A stretch of 64,000 bases of DNA from Zooshikella harenae (GTDB taxonomy: Bacteria; Pseudomonadota; Gammaproteobacteria; Pseudomonadales; Zooshikellaceae): positions 27,185 to 91,184 of the forward strand of contig NZ_JAGSOY010000015.1 of the NCBI RefSeq assembly GCF_018837975.1, in the 5' to 3' direction. Positions 43,907 to 53,052 of this stretch are shown piece by piece. The notes under the pieces were generated by a model. It saw only the letters and a program-made list of their open reading frames with translations. It made no database searches and had not been told where the DNA came from. The position numbers and the translations under genes were made by a program. Position 1 is the first letter of the stretch. Every line of letters begins with the position of its first letter.

Positions 43907-46438
43907 TCATTTTTCTAAATTAATTTTTCTTACTTCGGCTGCAGACTCTAGATTGAGCGCCTTTTCGGCCAATTGTTGGCAGTTAGCCAGCTTGAGTTCT
44001 CGAATCTGAGCTTTTATTTCAGGTATACAAGGAACACTAACACTCAACTCATCCACACCTAGCCCGACAAGAAGAGGTACTGCCTGAGGGTCAGAAGCGA
44101 CAGCACCACATACTCCTACCCATTTGCCATGCTGGTGAGCGCCTTCAACGGTTTGTTTGATGAGACGTAAAATACCTGGATGGAGGCTATCGATTTTCGC
44201 AGCCAGTTCAGGGTGTCCCCGATCCATCGCTAGAGTGTATTGAGTGAGGTCGTTAGTTCCAATTGAGAAGAAGTCAACTTCACGGGCGAATTGCTCTGCC
44301 ATCACTGCAGTAACAGGCACTTCAACCATGATACCTATTTCAATGGAACCAACATTTAGTTTTTCTTGTTCTTCCCGAATGATGGCTTTTGCTTGACGGA
44401 GTTCATCAAGGTTGGCAATCATTGGAAACATAATGCGCATCTTACAGCCATTGGCGGCTTTTAAGATTGCCCGAATTTGAGTGCGGAGAATATCTGGATA
44501 GGCTAGGCCGATTCGGATACCACGCTGTCCCAAAAATGGGTTTTCTTCGTCAGGTAAGCGCAGGTAGGGTAGGGGTTTATCACCACCCACATCCAGGGTA
44601 CGGATGATAAGTGGACGATTCTTTCCAAGGGTATTAGCTATATTGCTATAAATAGCTAATTGATCTTCTTCACTGGGTTCAGTAGTGCGGTCAAGATAAA
44701 GAAACTCTGAGCGTAACAGACCAACACCTTCGCCACCCATTTTGACCGCTTCAACGGCTTCTTGCTCATTACCAATATTGGCTGCGACCTCAATACGGTG
44801 ACCATCAACAGTTACAGCAGGATTATTAGCTGCTGCTAAATCCGCTTGGCGTTTTTTAGCAATTGCCTTTTTACGGGCAATGGCATCATCAATAGTCGCC
44901 TGATCAGGATTTAAGCGAAGCTCGCCTTTACCGCCATCTAAAATTGCTGGTGTATTGTTAGCAACTTCAAGTAAATGTTCATTAAGGCCTGCAACGTATG
45001 GTACGTCTAGAGAGCGAGCGATAATTGCCGCATGTGAAGAAGTGCCTCCGAGTACAGTACATAAACCAATGACTTTGCTACGGTCCAGATTAGCGGTATC
45101 AGAAGGGGTTAAGTCTTCTGCGACCAAGATGGCATTTTCTGGAAGCTCCATGTGGCTTTCTTCTTCACCCAATAAGCAACCCAATACACGACGGCCAACA
45201 TCTCTTAAGTCATTAGCACGCTGTGCCATCAAGTCGTTGCTGAGAGAAGACAAGACTTTAACATGCGTGTTGACAGCATCTTGCCAAGCAAAAGCAGCAC
45301 TTTTGTTTTGATCAATCGCGTCATTAGCAATGTCGAGTAAGTCGGGATCGTCTAGTAACTCACAGTGGGCTTCAAATATTTTGGCATTTTCGGCATCACC
45401 ATCTGCGGCCATTTTGTGCTGAAGGGCTAATAGCTGTTGCTTACTGTGTTCAATTGCAGTTTGCAACATTTGACGCTCAATAGCAGGTGCTTCGCCTGTT
45501 TCTGGAACATCAAACTGTTGTTGTTTTTTCTGTACTATAAAGCCATGAGCCAGGCCTGGAGAGGCGCTTACACCACACAGTAGGTTAGGATCATCGCTGG
45601 TTTCAGGGTGAGGTTTGACACCATGTGGTACCCGCTTTTTCTTAACAGGTTCCGCACCTTTTTCTCCCAGCCCGTCTAACATGGCATTCTTGACTTCTGC
45701 TAAGGCTGCTTCAGCATCTTCACCAGAGGCAGAAAGATAAACTTCTTCATTGTGGCCTACATCTAAGCCCATGATCGCAACAACTGATTTAGCGTTAGCT
45801 TGTTGGTCACCCTTATGAAGGTGAACAGCAGATTTGTATTTTTTTGCAAGACTACTCAGTACTGCTGCTGGGCGGGCATGTAAGCCAGAAGGGTTAGGAA
45901 TTGCAAAAGATTCAGTCGTAACGATTTCGCTAGAAGCTTCTGTAGTGGATTCAGTATATTCGCCCAAATGTAGGGTTAATACTGTATCGCGGCTAGCTTC
46001 AACTGGACCTTCGGCATATTGGAATTTTGCAACTTGGTCACTATTGGTAATAACAATTTGAGTAAGTAGGCTTGCAGCCTTAGAGGCAACAATATCCATA
46101 TCAAACTCAATCAGTGCATCACCCATGTTTACTTTATCACCTTTCTTTACTAGTGGCTTAAAGCCTTCTCCTTTCAGCATTACGGTTTCTAAACCAATAT
46201 GTATCATTACCTCGATACCGTCTGGAGTAGCAATGGTTACCGCATGATTAGCTGAATGGAGTTGGCTTACTTCACCACTACAAGGTGCCAGTAAGCAATT
46301 AGTGACAGGATCAATAGAAATACCATCACCCACCATTTTTTGAGAAAACACTGGATCAGGCACTTCAGTTATGGGAAGTAAATATCCCGTAAAAGGGGCT
46401 TTAAGGACAATTTTCTTGGCAGAAACTGCTTGGGGCAT
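43907..46438 (-). CDS. PTS EIIA-HPr-Enzyme I fusion protein
   Basis: This cytoplasmic phosphotransfer protein (843 residues) supplies phosphate to the adjacent permease. Domain order is EIIA of the glucose type (1-~150, His80 in VMIHIGLETV, His65 nearby), HPr (about 175-260, phospho-His in NPSGLHARPAAVL), then Enzyme I (about 280-843, phospho-His in GGTSSHAAIIARSL, and FFSIGTNDLTQY near the C-terminus). This matches the NagF-type fusions of Pseudomonas. I chose the ATG at 46438 because AAGGAGA is 9 bp upstream; an earlier Met at 46465 is in frame but has no SD. With EIIA here and EIIB/EIIC in the next gene the pair is a complete PTS. Confidence 0.92.
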   Translation of the reverse strand: MPQAVSAKKIVLKAPFTGYLLPITEVPDPVFSQKMVGDGISIDPVTNCLLAPCSGEVSQLHSANHAVTIATPDGIEVMIHIGLETVMLKGEGFKPLVKKGDKVNMGDALIEFDMDIVASKAASLLTQIVITNSDQVAKFQYAEGPVEASRDTVLTLHLGEYTESTTEASSEIVTTESFAIPNPSGLHARPAAVLSSLAKKYKSAVHLHKGDQQANAKSVVAIMGLDVGHNEEVYLSASGEDAEAALAEVKNAMLDGLGEKGAEPVKKKRVPHGVKPHPETSDDPNLLCGVSASPGLAHGFIVQKKQQQFDVPETGEAPAIERQMLQTAIEHSKQQLLALQHKMAADGDAENAKIFEAHCELLDDPDLLDIANDAIDQNKSAAFAWQDAVNTHVKVLSSLSNDLMAQRANDLRDVGRRVLGCLLGEEESHMELPENAILVAEDLTPSDTANLDRSKVIGLCTVLGGTSSHAAIIARSLDVPYVAGLNEHLLEVANNTPAILDGGKGELRLNPDQATIDDAIARKKAIAKKRQADLAAANNPAVTVDGHRIEVAANIGNEQEAVEAVKMGGEGVGLLRSEFLYLDRTTEPSEEDQLAIYSNIANTLGKNRPLIIRTLDVGGDKPLPYLRLPDEENPFLGQRGIRIGLAYPDILRTQIRAILKAANGCKMRIMFPMIANLDELRQAKAIIREEQEKLNVGSIEIGIMVEVPVTAVMAEQFAREVDFFSIGTNDLTQYTLAMDRGHPELAAKIDSLHPGILRLIKQTVEGAHQHGKWVGVCGAVASDPQAVPLLVGLGVDELSVSVPCIPEIKAQIRELKLANCQQLAEKALNLESAAEVRKINLEK

Positions 46439-47051
46439 TATTAACATCTCCTTCCATACCCACACGGATTAAAAGCCATTTTGGGCAAGGCATGCTGCGG
46501 ATATTGTTATATGCAGTCTTTTAAATGCTGCTTAATTTAGTAAATTCAGTGTAGGCACCGTGCTTCTTAAAATACTTGATTTATCGCAATTAAGCAGGAT
46601 GAGGTAGGCAACAAAGTGTAAGGATATACCCAGTAACGCTCAGCTTTGTAACAGGAGTATTACAAAGGAAGACAAACTATTATTAGTGTTGCCTAAAAGA
46701 TACTTACGTAAAAAAGGCGGGGGATTTGTAAAGATATATTTAATTTAAATATGAATGATATGAGTGTCTTTAAAGTGCTTGGTCAAAAAAGTCCATTGGG
46801 TAGTAAATAATGAAATAGGAAAACGTGGGGTATAGTAATGGATCTAGCTTCACTAACACAATACGGAAATAGCGAAGCATTATTGTCAGTCTTCACAAGG
46901 CTGTAACGTAGATCTACTGATATAGAACGAAACTTCATGATTGTTAGCGAGTGCATAAACAAGTATACATAAGCTGTGGTATAGCGTAGAACAAGAAGAG
47001 ATTGAAAGGTCCTAAACCAATGGGCTTGAATGTATATTAAGTGAGGCGCTG
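46439..47051. other. Divergent intergenic stretch upstream of the PTS genes
   Basis: The stretch lies between the minus-strand PTS pair and the plus-strand SDR gene and should hold both promoters. I see no convincing CRP or other site, no repeat and no coding frame beyond a 22-codon ORF (46838-46906) that has no SD. Confidence 0.5.
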
Positions 47052-47759
47052 ATGTCGGCTGAATTAAATCAAAATGTTGTTGTTACGGGGGCAGGTAGTG
47101 GGCTAGGAGCTGCTTTAACAGCACAATTGTCATCACAAGGCTATCATGTTGTTGCGCTTGGCAGGAGTTTGGATAAGCTTGAGCAGTTAGTGACGCAGTA
47201 TAAACAGGTTACGCCTTTTGTAGTGGATTTATCCTGTGAAGAAGAGGTGAGTCAAATATTTTCTGAGCTTGCTGTTTGGCAGGCACCATTTACCAAGGTC
47301 TTTTGTTGTGCGGGCTCTGGTAAATTTGGTCCTTTAGCTAATTATAACCAAGTAACTATACAACACATGGTGAACGATAATTTGATCAGCATGATGTTAG
47401 TTGCACAAGCCGCCTTAGGTTTATTTCGTCATCAGGACTCTGCTGGAACGCTTATTAATGTGATGTCCAGTGCAGCTCAGGTAGGTAAAGCAAACGAAAC
47501 TGTATACTGTGCAATGAAGTGGGGATGTCGAGGTTTTACAGAAGCTTTACGGGCAGAGCTTGCTGGGACTAACATACAAGTAGTCGGTGTGTATCCCAGT
47601 GGAATGCGGACAGCCTTTTGGCAAAAAGGTACTGTTACACATGATCAGTATTCGCAGTACATGGATCCAGATGAAGTAGCGAGAATTATACTGTTGAATT
47701 TACAAGAGATGAGCAGTTGTTATACGTCAGATATAGTCATTAATAAACTAAAACGATAA
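47052..47759 (+). CDS. Short-chain dehydrogenase/reductase
   Basis: This 235-residue oxidoreductase has the classical SDR plan: VVVTGAGSGLGAALTAQL for NAD(P), CAGSGKFGPLAN in place of NNAG, INVMSSAAQVGK for the catalytic Ser, and YCAMKWGCRG for the Tyr-x-x-x-Lys pair. VYPSGMRTAFW is typical of the classical group. GTGAGG lies 5 bp before the ATG. Its substrate is not clear. The next gene starts 65 bp downstream on the same strand, so the two may be cotranscribed. It is distinct from the EntA-type dehydrogenase at 14 kb. Confidence 0.83.
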   Translation: MSAELNQNVVVTGAGSGLGAALTAQLSSQGYHVVALGRSLDKLEQLVTQYKQVTPFVVDLSCEEEVSQIFSELAVWQAPFTKVFCCAGSGKFGPLANYNQVTIQHMVNDNLISMMLVAQAALGLFRHQDSAGTLINVMSSAAQVGKANETVYCAMKWGCRGFTEALRAELAGTNIQVVGVYPSGMRTAFWQKGTVTHDQYSQYMDPDEVARIILLNLQEMSSCYTSDIVINKLKR

Positions 47760-47824
47760 ATTTCTAACAACTGAACAGGGATATGTAATAAAAACTAAAA
47801 TTGATATTTGGGAAGACACTCATT

Positions 47825-48334
47825 ATGTCTGCACTATCTGTGGCCCTACATGCACTCTTTAATGATGACGCTACACGTAACCAGGTCGCTGTGTTGTTAC
47901 ATCAGTTAAAGAGTAAAACCACGCAGGAAAACCCGAATCCTCGCCCTCTTGAAATTGCTGAAGTACCCAGTCCAGACTGTATAGAGTCTGTGGGAGACAG
48001 TGGTTTAACCTGTATTTGGTGGGAGTTAGACAGTGGTAGAATTGCTTCAAGCGACTTAATTCATGCTCTAGCCAAGGCTGGTGCTCAGCGTTTCTTCTCA
48101 TACTTTAATGCTGTGGAATATGAGCATGAAGAGTATGGCAATGACTTTTTCTTTACACTCGCAGGGGATGGAGTCCATGTACTGGAAGGTGAGTTGCAGG
48201 ATTTGTTTCACCGATTAGATCATGCACGAGAAAATAATCTGTCACCACAAGCTGTGCTGTTAAAAATTCTGCCAGAATTGGCTACGCGTGTAAATGAAGG
48301 TTCTGTTTATCTTGGACGTGCTGTTCAGGTGTAA
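47825..48334 (+). CDS. Cytoplasmic protein of unknown function
   Basis: This 169-residue protein starts at the ATG at 47825, behind GGGAAG at a spacing of 9. An in-frame TTG at 47801 lies further up and has no support. It lacks a signal peptide and membrane segments. The central block ESVGDSGLTCIWWELDSGRI and the acidic, aromatic FSYFNAVEYEHEEYGNDFFF stand out. I do not recognise a family. Its position between an SDR gene and ansA does not suggest a role. Confidence 0.65.
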   Translation: MSALSVALHALFNDDATRNQVAVLLHQLKSKTTQENPNPRPLEIAEVPSPDCIESVGDSGLTCIWWELDSGRIASSDLIHALAKAGAQRFFSYFNAVEYEHEEYGNDFFFTLAGDGVHVLEGELQDLFHRLDHARENNLSPQAVLLKILPELATRVNEGSVYLGRAVQV

Positions 48335-48478
48335 ATCATTACACGGCCATTGTTGAGTATTTCTATAGGGTAGGAATTTATTTTCAGCCTCTTTACAATG
48401 CGCGTCAAAGTAACCGTGACAAGGTTATGTCTACTGTGTCATTGACACAATGCTAAGCCATTAATCATGGAGCAATGC

Positions 48479-49510
48479 ATGTCTCGCAAGAAGAAAGTTT
48501 TTATCGCCTATACCGGTGGTACCATTGGTATGAAGAAGACCGCTAACGGCTGGGCTCCTGCACCCGGTTTTCTAGCTGAAATGATGCAAAATAACCCCGT
48601 GTTTCATAGCGATGTCATGCCAGAATATGACATATATGAGTTTTCACCCTTGCTAGACTCATCAAATATGACACCTCGTAACTGGGTGATGATTGCAGAA
48701 GTGGTCGCTCAGCGAATAGATGAATATGATGGCATAATTGTTCTTCATGGTACGGATACTATGGCATATAGTGCATCAGCACTATCGTTTATGCTGGAGA
48801 ATTTACATAAGCCAGTAGTATTTACTGGGTCTCAGATACCCATGGTTGAGCCTCGGACTGATGCTATTAGAAATTTAACGAATTCCTTGCTTATTGCTGC
48901 ACATGAATCAATTCCTGAAGTATCGCTTTATTTTGACCAAAATTTATACCGTGGTTGTCGTGCAGTAAAAGCACATTGCGATAACTTATCTGCTTTTGCA
49001 TCACCTAATTTTCCCCCGTTGGCGATTGCAGGTATCAATATTGAAGTCAATCACCAACTGAAGCGTGCTGAGCCAACAGCAGAACATGGTGGGTTAAGCT
49101 TACATAAAGAAATGGATCCTTATGTAGGTATTCTTTGGCTTTTTCCTGGGATAACAGCAGAGGTCGTCAGTAACTTTTTGCAGTCACCACTTAAAGGGGC
49201 TGTGATACAAGCATATGGGGTTGGTAATGGGCCTAGCGCTGATCCTAATTTTGTTGCAGCTTTACAAGAGGCTCATCAACGAGGAGTAGTATTAGTTGAT
49301 TGTACACAGTGTTGGTCAGGACGAGTCAATATTACGGGGTATGCGACAGGAACAGGTATGGCGGCTGCGGGGGTGGTCAGTGGTTATGATATGACCCCTG
49401 AAGCCGCACTCACTAAATTATTTTATTTATTTGGTAAAGGTTATTCATCTCAGCAAGTAGAGAAGCTTATCCAACAGGATTTAAGAGGTGAGTTAACCGC
49501 ACAGTCCTAA
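48479..49510 (+). CDS. ansA: L-asparaginase I (AnsA)
   Basis: This cytoplasmic enzyme hydrolyses asparagine to aspartate and ammonia. The two catalytic threonine motifs are present: AYTGGTIGMKK near residue 10 and VLHGTDTMAYSASALS near 85. FTGSQIPMVEPRTDAIRNL follows. Length is 343, as in E. coli AnsA, and no signal peptide is present, which excludes periplasmic AnsB. I chose the ATG at 48479 because GGAG ends 6 bp before it; an upstream ATG at 48467 adds four residues and has no SD. Confidence 0.9.
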   Translation: MSRKKKVFIAYTGGTIGMKKTANGWAPAPGFLAEMMQNNPVFHSDVMPEYDIYEFSPLLDSSNMTPRNWVMIAEVVAQRIDEYDGIIVLHGTDTMAYSASALSFMLENLHKPVVFTGSQIPMVEPRTDAIRNLTNSLLIAAHESIPEVSLYFDQNLYRGCRAVKAHCDNLSAFASPNFPPLAIAGINIEVNHQLKRAEPTAEHGGLSLHKEMDPYVGILWLFPGITAEVVSNFLQSPLKGAVIQAYGVGNGPSADPNFVAALQEAHQRGVVLVDCTQCWSGRVNITGYATGTGMAAAGVVSGYDMTPEAALTKLFYLFGKGYSSQQVEKLIQQDLRGELTAQS

Positions 49511-49893
49511 TAACGTCCAATGGCACTCAATAGTGAATAATTAAGCAATATATAAACTAGCTAAGCTAAAATGTGGAATTTACGACAGTTTTTTTCTACA
49601 GCATGTGAAATACTGTTACGCGTAGTACTGCTACTGAAGTGTAATTGTGTATATTGACACCAGCAGGCTTTTACGAGGTTTTGTCTCAGTAAATAAAAGT
49701 CGCTTGTGTATTTGTATGTGATTCAGTTGTAGTGAAAAGCTGCGTGGTGACATGTTCAACATCAGGGATGAAGCCACAGACTATATTGCCAACAAGGACG
49801 ACAATAAAAATTAAATGCTGGCAGAAGCGGGTGGCATTTTACCTGAGTTGGTTTCATGTACTAAATATGGACTTTTTACCTTGAGAGAGGATC
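49511..49893. other. Intergenic stretch before the PEP-CTERM-like gene
   Basis: Nothing coding was found. The stretch precedes a gene with AGAGAGG-type SD at 49884. No repeat or strong hairpin is evident. Confidence 0.45.
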
Positions 49894-50511
49894 ATGAAAA
49901 AACAACTTGCCAGCTTTGCGGTTTTTGCGGTGGCATTTTTGAGTATATCTGCGGTGCAGGTGCAGGCTGGAATTATTCGAAATGGTGGGTTTGAGTCAGC
50001 TGATATTGATGATGGTTGGTATTATGATGCTAATCCTAAGCCAGTTGAAGCTGTAAAAGATGTTGTGTCACAAGATGGAAATCATTACAAAGCTTCGGAA
50101 GGCGCGTATATGGCTAGCTTACCGACAAGTAGTGCTTTATTGAATAATATGCTGACTTGGCAAGCAGGGGATAAACTTCAGTTTAAATGGTTAATTACTG
50201 ATGAGAATGTTGCGGCCACATTTCTTATGATGGAAAACGGCATGTCAGTTTCTGACCATTTAAACCTCACAGGAGAAGTAGGTAAATGGCATACGTTTAC
50301 GTTTACCTTTGGCATGGATGGAATTCCCTTTAATCAAGCATTTGGTTTTCAAGGGTTTGGTATACCAGGTAAAGGTCATTTACTCATTGATGATGTACAG
50401 TTACTAACGGCTAGTGCCATCAGTGAACCTTTTAGTCTAGGGCTAATGGTATCCGTTCTATTGCTGTGGCGCCCTCAGCGCAACAAGAGTTCTATTAAGC
50501 TCATAACCTAA
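49894..50511 (+). CDS. Secreted protein with a PEP-CTERM-like sorting signal
   Basis: This 205-residue exported protein has a signal peptide ending at QVQAG and opens IIRNGGFESADIDDGW, a pattern common at the start of PEP-CTERM proteins. The middle is a beta-rich domain (KLQFKWLITDENVAATF, WHTFTFTFGMDG). The end has ISEPFSLGLMVSVLLLWRPQ and a basic tail, i.e. an EP motif, a hydrophobic helix and basic residues. It departs from the canonical PEP by having Ser before Glu-Pro. If real, an exosortase and surface anchoring are implied; neither is visible here. A terminator follows. The function of the passenger part is unknown. Confidence 0.7.
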   Translation: MKKQLASFAVFAVAFLSISAVQVQAGIIRNGGFESADIDDGWYYDANPKPVEAVKDVVSQDGNHYKASEGAYMASLPTSSALLNNMLTWQAGDKLQFKWLITDENVAATFLMMENGMSVSDHLNLTGEVGKWHTFTFTFGMDGIPFNQAFGFQGFGIPGKGHLLIDDVQLLTASAISEPFSLGLMVSVLLLWRPQRNKSSIKLIT

Positions 50512-50534
50512 GGAAGAACAAACGCTTTATTGTG

Positions 50535-50563
50535 AGCAGGGTGCATAGCAAATGCACCCTGCT
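50535..50563. terminator. Strong hairpin between convergent genes
   Basis: AGCAGGGTGCAT (50535-50546) and ATGCACCCTGCT (50552-50563) form a perfect 12-bp stem with a 5-nt loop, 24 bp after the PEP-CTERM-like gene and 43 bp before the end of the convergent acetyltransferase gene. The T-run is weak. Confidence 0.7.
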
Positions 50564-50605
50564 GCTTGAATGAATTGTTATATTTCAAAGGGTTATCAAA
50601 GCTTA

Positions 50606-51118
50606 TTAAGATGCTTTATTACTTAGGCGGCGCAGAGCGTTACCTGTTAGAGCATAATATAAATGCCCAGACGCTTTTGTCGCCCCAAGCGCTTTATAGA
50701 AGCCAATTGCAGGGTCGTTCCAATCAAGTACACTCCACTCTAGACCAGCATAACCACGAGATAGACAAACTGTGGCTAGCGAAGTAAAAAGGTGTTTTCC
50801 AATACCTTTACCACGAAATCTAGGAAGAATAAAAATATCCTCCAAATAAAGATAACGTTTGCCTAAAAAGGTACTGTATAAGGTTTGAAATAAAGCAAAG
50901 CCAGCCGCTTGATCCTGATAAAACGCAAGAATTGTTTCTGCAAGGGGAGACTCACCAAATAAACATTCATGTAAATTTTCTGGCCTGGCAATCATATCAT
51001 GGGGGCGTTGTTCATAGTCTGCCAAACCTTTAATCATGGAGTGAATAAGAGGGACATCCTCTGGCTTAGCCCAACGAAGTGATAATCGAGAATCATTAAG
51101 TTGAAAAGCTGAACTCAC
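50606..51118 (-). CDS. GNAT-family N-acetyltransferase
   Basis: This 170-residue protein should acetylate an amine with acetyl-CoA. The cofactor loop is RGKGIGKHLFTSLATVC (about 113-120), after LEDIFILPRF. WSVLDWNDPAIGFYKALGA matches the family's late motif, as in spermidine/spermine-type acetyltransferases. It is read toward the PEP-CTERM-like gene, and the 146-bp gap behind it precedes the ABC gene. The substrate is not known. Confidence 0.83.
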   Translation of the reverse strand: MSSAFQLNDSRLSLRWAKPEDVPLIHSMIKGLADYEQRPHDMIARPENLHECLFGESPLAETILAFYQDQAAGFALFQTLYSTFLGKRYLYLEDIFILPRFRGKGIGKHLFTSLATVCLSRGYAGLEWSVLDWNDPAIGFYKALGATKASGHLYYALTGNALRRLSNKAS

Positions 51119-51231
51119 AAGTAAACTCCTAACTATCTTTCTCTTTATTAAATATTACTGCTTTGTTGCAACCTGTTTAAAGCTTTACACTAAAAATAAC
51201 AAGCAATTAATGGGAATTCATAAACTCAATA

Positions 51232-51248
51232 TTTAGACCATCCCAACA
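51232..51248 (+). repeat. 17-bp direct repeat, right copy, candidate att-like site
   Basis: TTTAGACCATCCCAACA is identical to 36279-36295 and in the same orientation. It lies 17 bp past the end of the minus-strand mdlB-like gene. The two copies bracket about 15 kb that has a tyrosine recombinase at its left end. Confidence 0.45.
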
Positions 51249-51264
51249 CAAATAAGTAAAAATT

Positions 51265-53052
51265 TTAACCGACTGCACCACTAAATTGTTGTAACTCATA
51301 AATATCCCTATAAACTCCACCAACGGTAAGTAAACAAGAATGATGCCCTTGCTGTACAAGCTTTCCCTTAGCTAACACAAAAATCTTATCAGCATGTGTT
51401 ATCGTAGATAACCTATGTGCAATCGCAATAATGGTGATCTTACCATGCATCATTTGCAGTGTTTCTAAAATTTGCTGCTCTGTTTCACTATCAATATTAG
51501 CTGTTGCTTCATCCAAAATAAGCATTTTAGGTTTTCTTAATAATACTCGAGCTAAACAGATAAGCTGCCGTTGTCCCGTAGAAAGGTTGAGTCCTCGTTC
51601 ACCAATGTGAGTTTCAAGGCCATTAGGTAGTTGTTCTAATGTTTCCTGTAAACCAACAGCGCTGATAGCTGAGTTTAATTCATCTTCATCTACTGTAACA
51701 CCAAAACTTAAATTATCTCGAATAGTTCCACTAAATAAGAAAGGTTCTTGCTGCACGATGCCAATAAATTGGTGCAAAACCTGTTTATTGATAGCCGATA
51801 ATGAATGACCATCAACCTTAATATCCCCCTTTACTGGACTATAGAGCCCTAAAAGCAAACTGGCCAAAGTACTTTTACCACTCCCTGTGTGGCCCACTAT
51901 CGCACAAAATGTTCCTTCTGGAATAAAAAGGCTAATACTATCCAAAACAGTGTTATCTGCTTCATAAGCAAACGATACCTGATGACATTCAATATTGGCA
52001 TGGTGGATTATTTCTCTAACAGGGGCATTGGCTTTTGGTAATTTTTGAGTAGCATTACCTGGTTGGTCTAATAACTGGAAAACCCGGTCAGCAGCTACAA
52101 TAGCTTGTTGTAATAGGTTCAGTCGCTGTGTCATCTCGATCAGAGGTTCAGTAAAGCGATTCACATAGTTTATAAACGCATAAATTACACCTATTTCAGC
52201 GATTGATGAGAGTGCTTGATAACCAAAACCCAACAATAATCCTGCAAGCACTAGCATTGCGAGTAAATCAATAGCGGCTCGAAGCATCAACCCATCCAAC
52301 AAAACCGTTTTCAATCGAGCTTGATAGTGTGCTAAAACTGTATTAGAAAAATGCTGTTTAAAACGAGACTGTTGGTTGAATATTTGAATAAGCGCCATTC
52401 CTTGAATCGATTCGTTTAAGCGAGTGTTTATTTCACTTAGTAAACTTCTAACTCGTTGAAATAAAGGGGCACTTAAGCGTTGATAAGCAACCATACAGAT
52501 CACCGTAACAGGCAAAATAGCCGCAGTAATAAGCATTAATTGCCAATCTAATATAGCCATTGCTATGAAAATACCTACAACTAATACTGTATTTTTCAGC
52601 ATGCTTGCCAGTACGTGAACAAATAAGTCTTTTATCACCTCAGTATCATTACTCACTCTAGAAATAACCCAAGCAGTAGAGGTTTGATCAAAAAAACGTA
52701 AAGGCAAATGCAAAACGTTAGCAAATGTTTCAAGCCGAATTCGCTCAATGACTTTAAGTGCAATTTGATAGAAATTGATTGTTTCATAATAAGCAGCAAA
52801 AGCGCCTGTAATATGAAACAAAATATAACCCGAGGTTAGTACCACTAAAGGTAACCATGGGTAAGAACCTGTCATTAAGTAGTCGTCGATAAATATTTTG
52901 ACAAGAATAGGACCACTAACTTGTGCAACAGTACCTATAACAAGTAGGCCTATAGCCCATCTCCACTGTTGAGGAAGATGTCGGCTAAAACCCAGTAAAC
53001 GTATAATTACGCACCAAAGAGAAAGGGAAGTTGATTTTGGTTTAGCGGGCAT
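51265..53052 (-). CDS. mdlB: ABC exporter half-transporter (MdlB-like)
   Basis: This is a type IV ABC half-transporter of 595 residues: about six membrane helices, then an ATPase domain with GHTGSGKST, LSTGQRQLICL and MLILDEATANID. LSTGQ is a variant of the usual LSGGQ. Its partner overlaps it by 11 bp, so a heterodimer is likely. It resembles MdlB of enterobacteria, whose substrate is not known. The start is kept at 53052; the pair follows, on the same strand, a cassette with WbqC-like, PLP-enzyme, GNAT and PhyH genes, which might supply the transported compound. Confidence 0.87.
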   Translation of the reverse strand: MPAKPKSTSLSLWCVIIRLLGFSRHLPQQWRWAIGLLVIGTVAQVSGPILVKIFIDDYLMTGSYPWLPLVVLTSGYILFHITGAFAAYYETINFYQIALKVIERIRLETFANVLHLPLRFFDQTSTAWVISRVSNDTEVIKDLFVHVLASMLKNTVLVVGIFIAMAILDWQLMLITAAILPVTVICMVAYQRLSAPLFQRVRSLLSEINTRLNESIQGMALIQIFNQQSRFKQHFSNTVLAHYQARLKTVLLDGLMLRAAIDLLAMLVLAGLLLGFGYQALSSIAEIGVIYAFINYVNRFTEPLIEMTQRLNLLQQAIVAADRVFQLLDQPGNATQKLPKANAPVREIIHHANIECHQVSFAYEADNTVLDSISLFIPEGTFCAIVGHTGSGKSTLASLLLGLYSPVKGDIKVDGHSLSAINKQVLHQFIGIVQQEPFLFSGTIRDNLSFGVTVDEDELNSAISAVGLQETLEQLPNGLETHIGERGLNLSTGQRQLICLARVLLRKPKMLILDEATANIDSETEQQILETLQMMHGKITIIAIAHRLSTITHADKIFVLAKGKLVQQGHHSCLLTVGGVYRDIYELQQFSGAVG

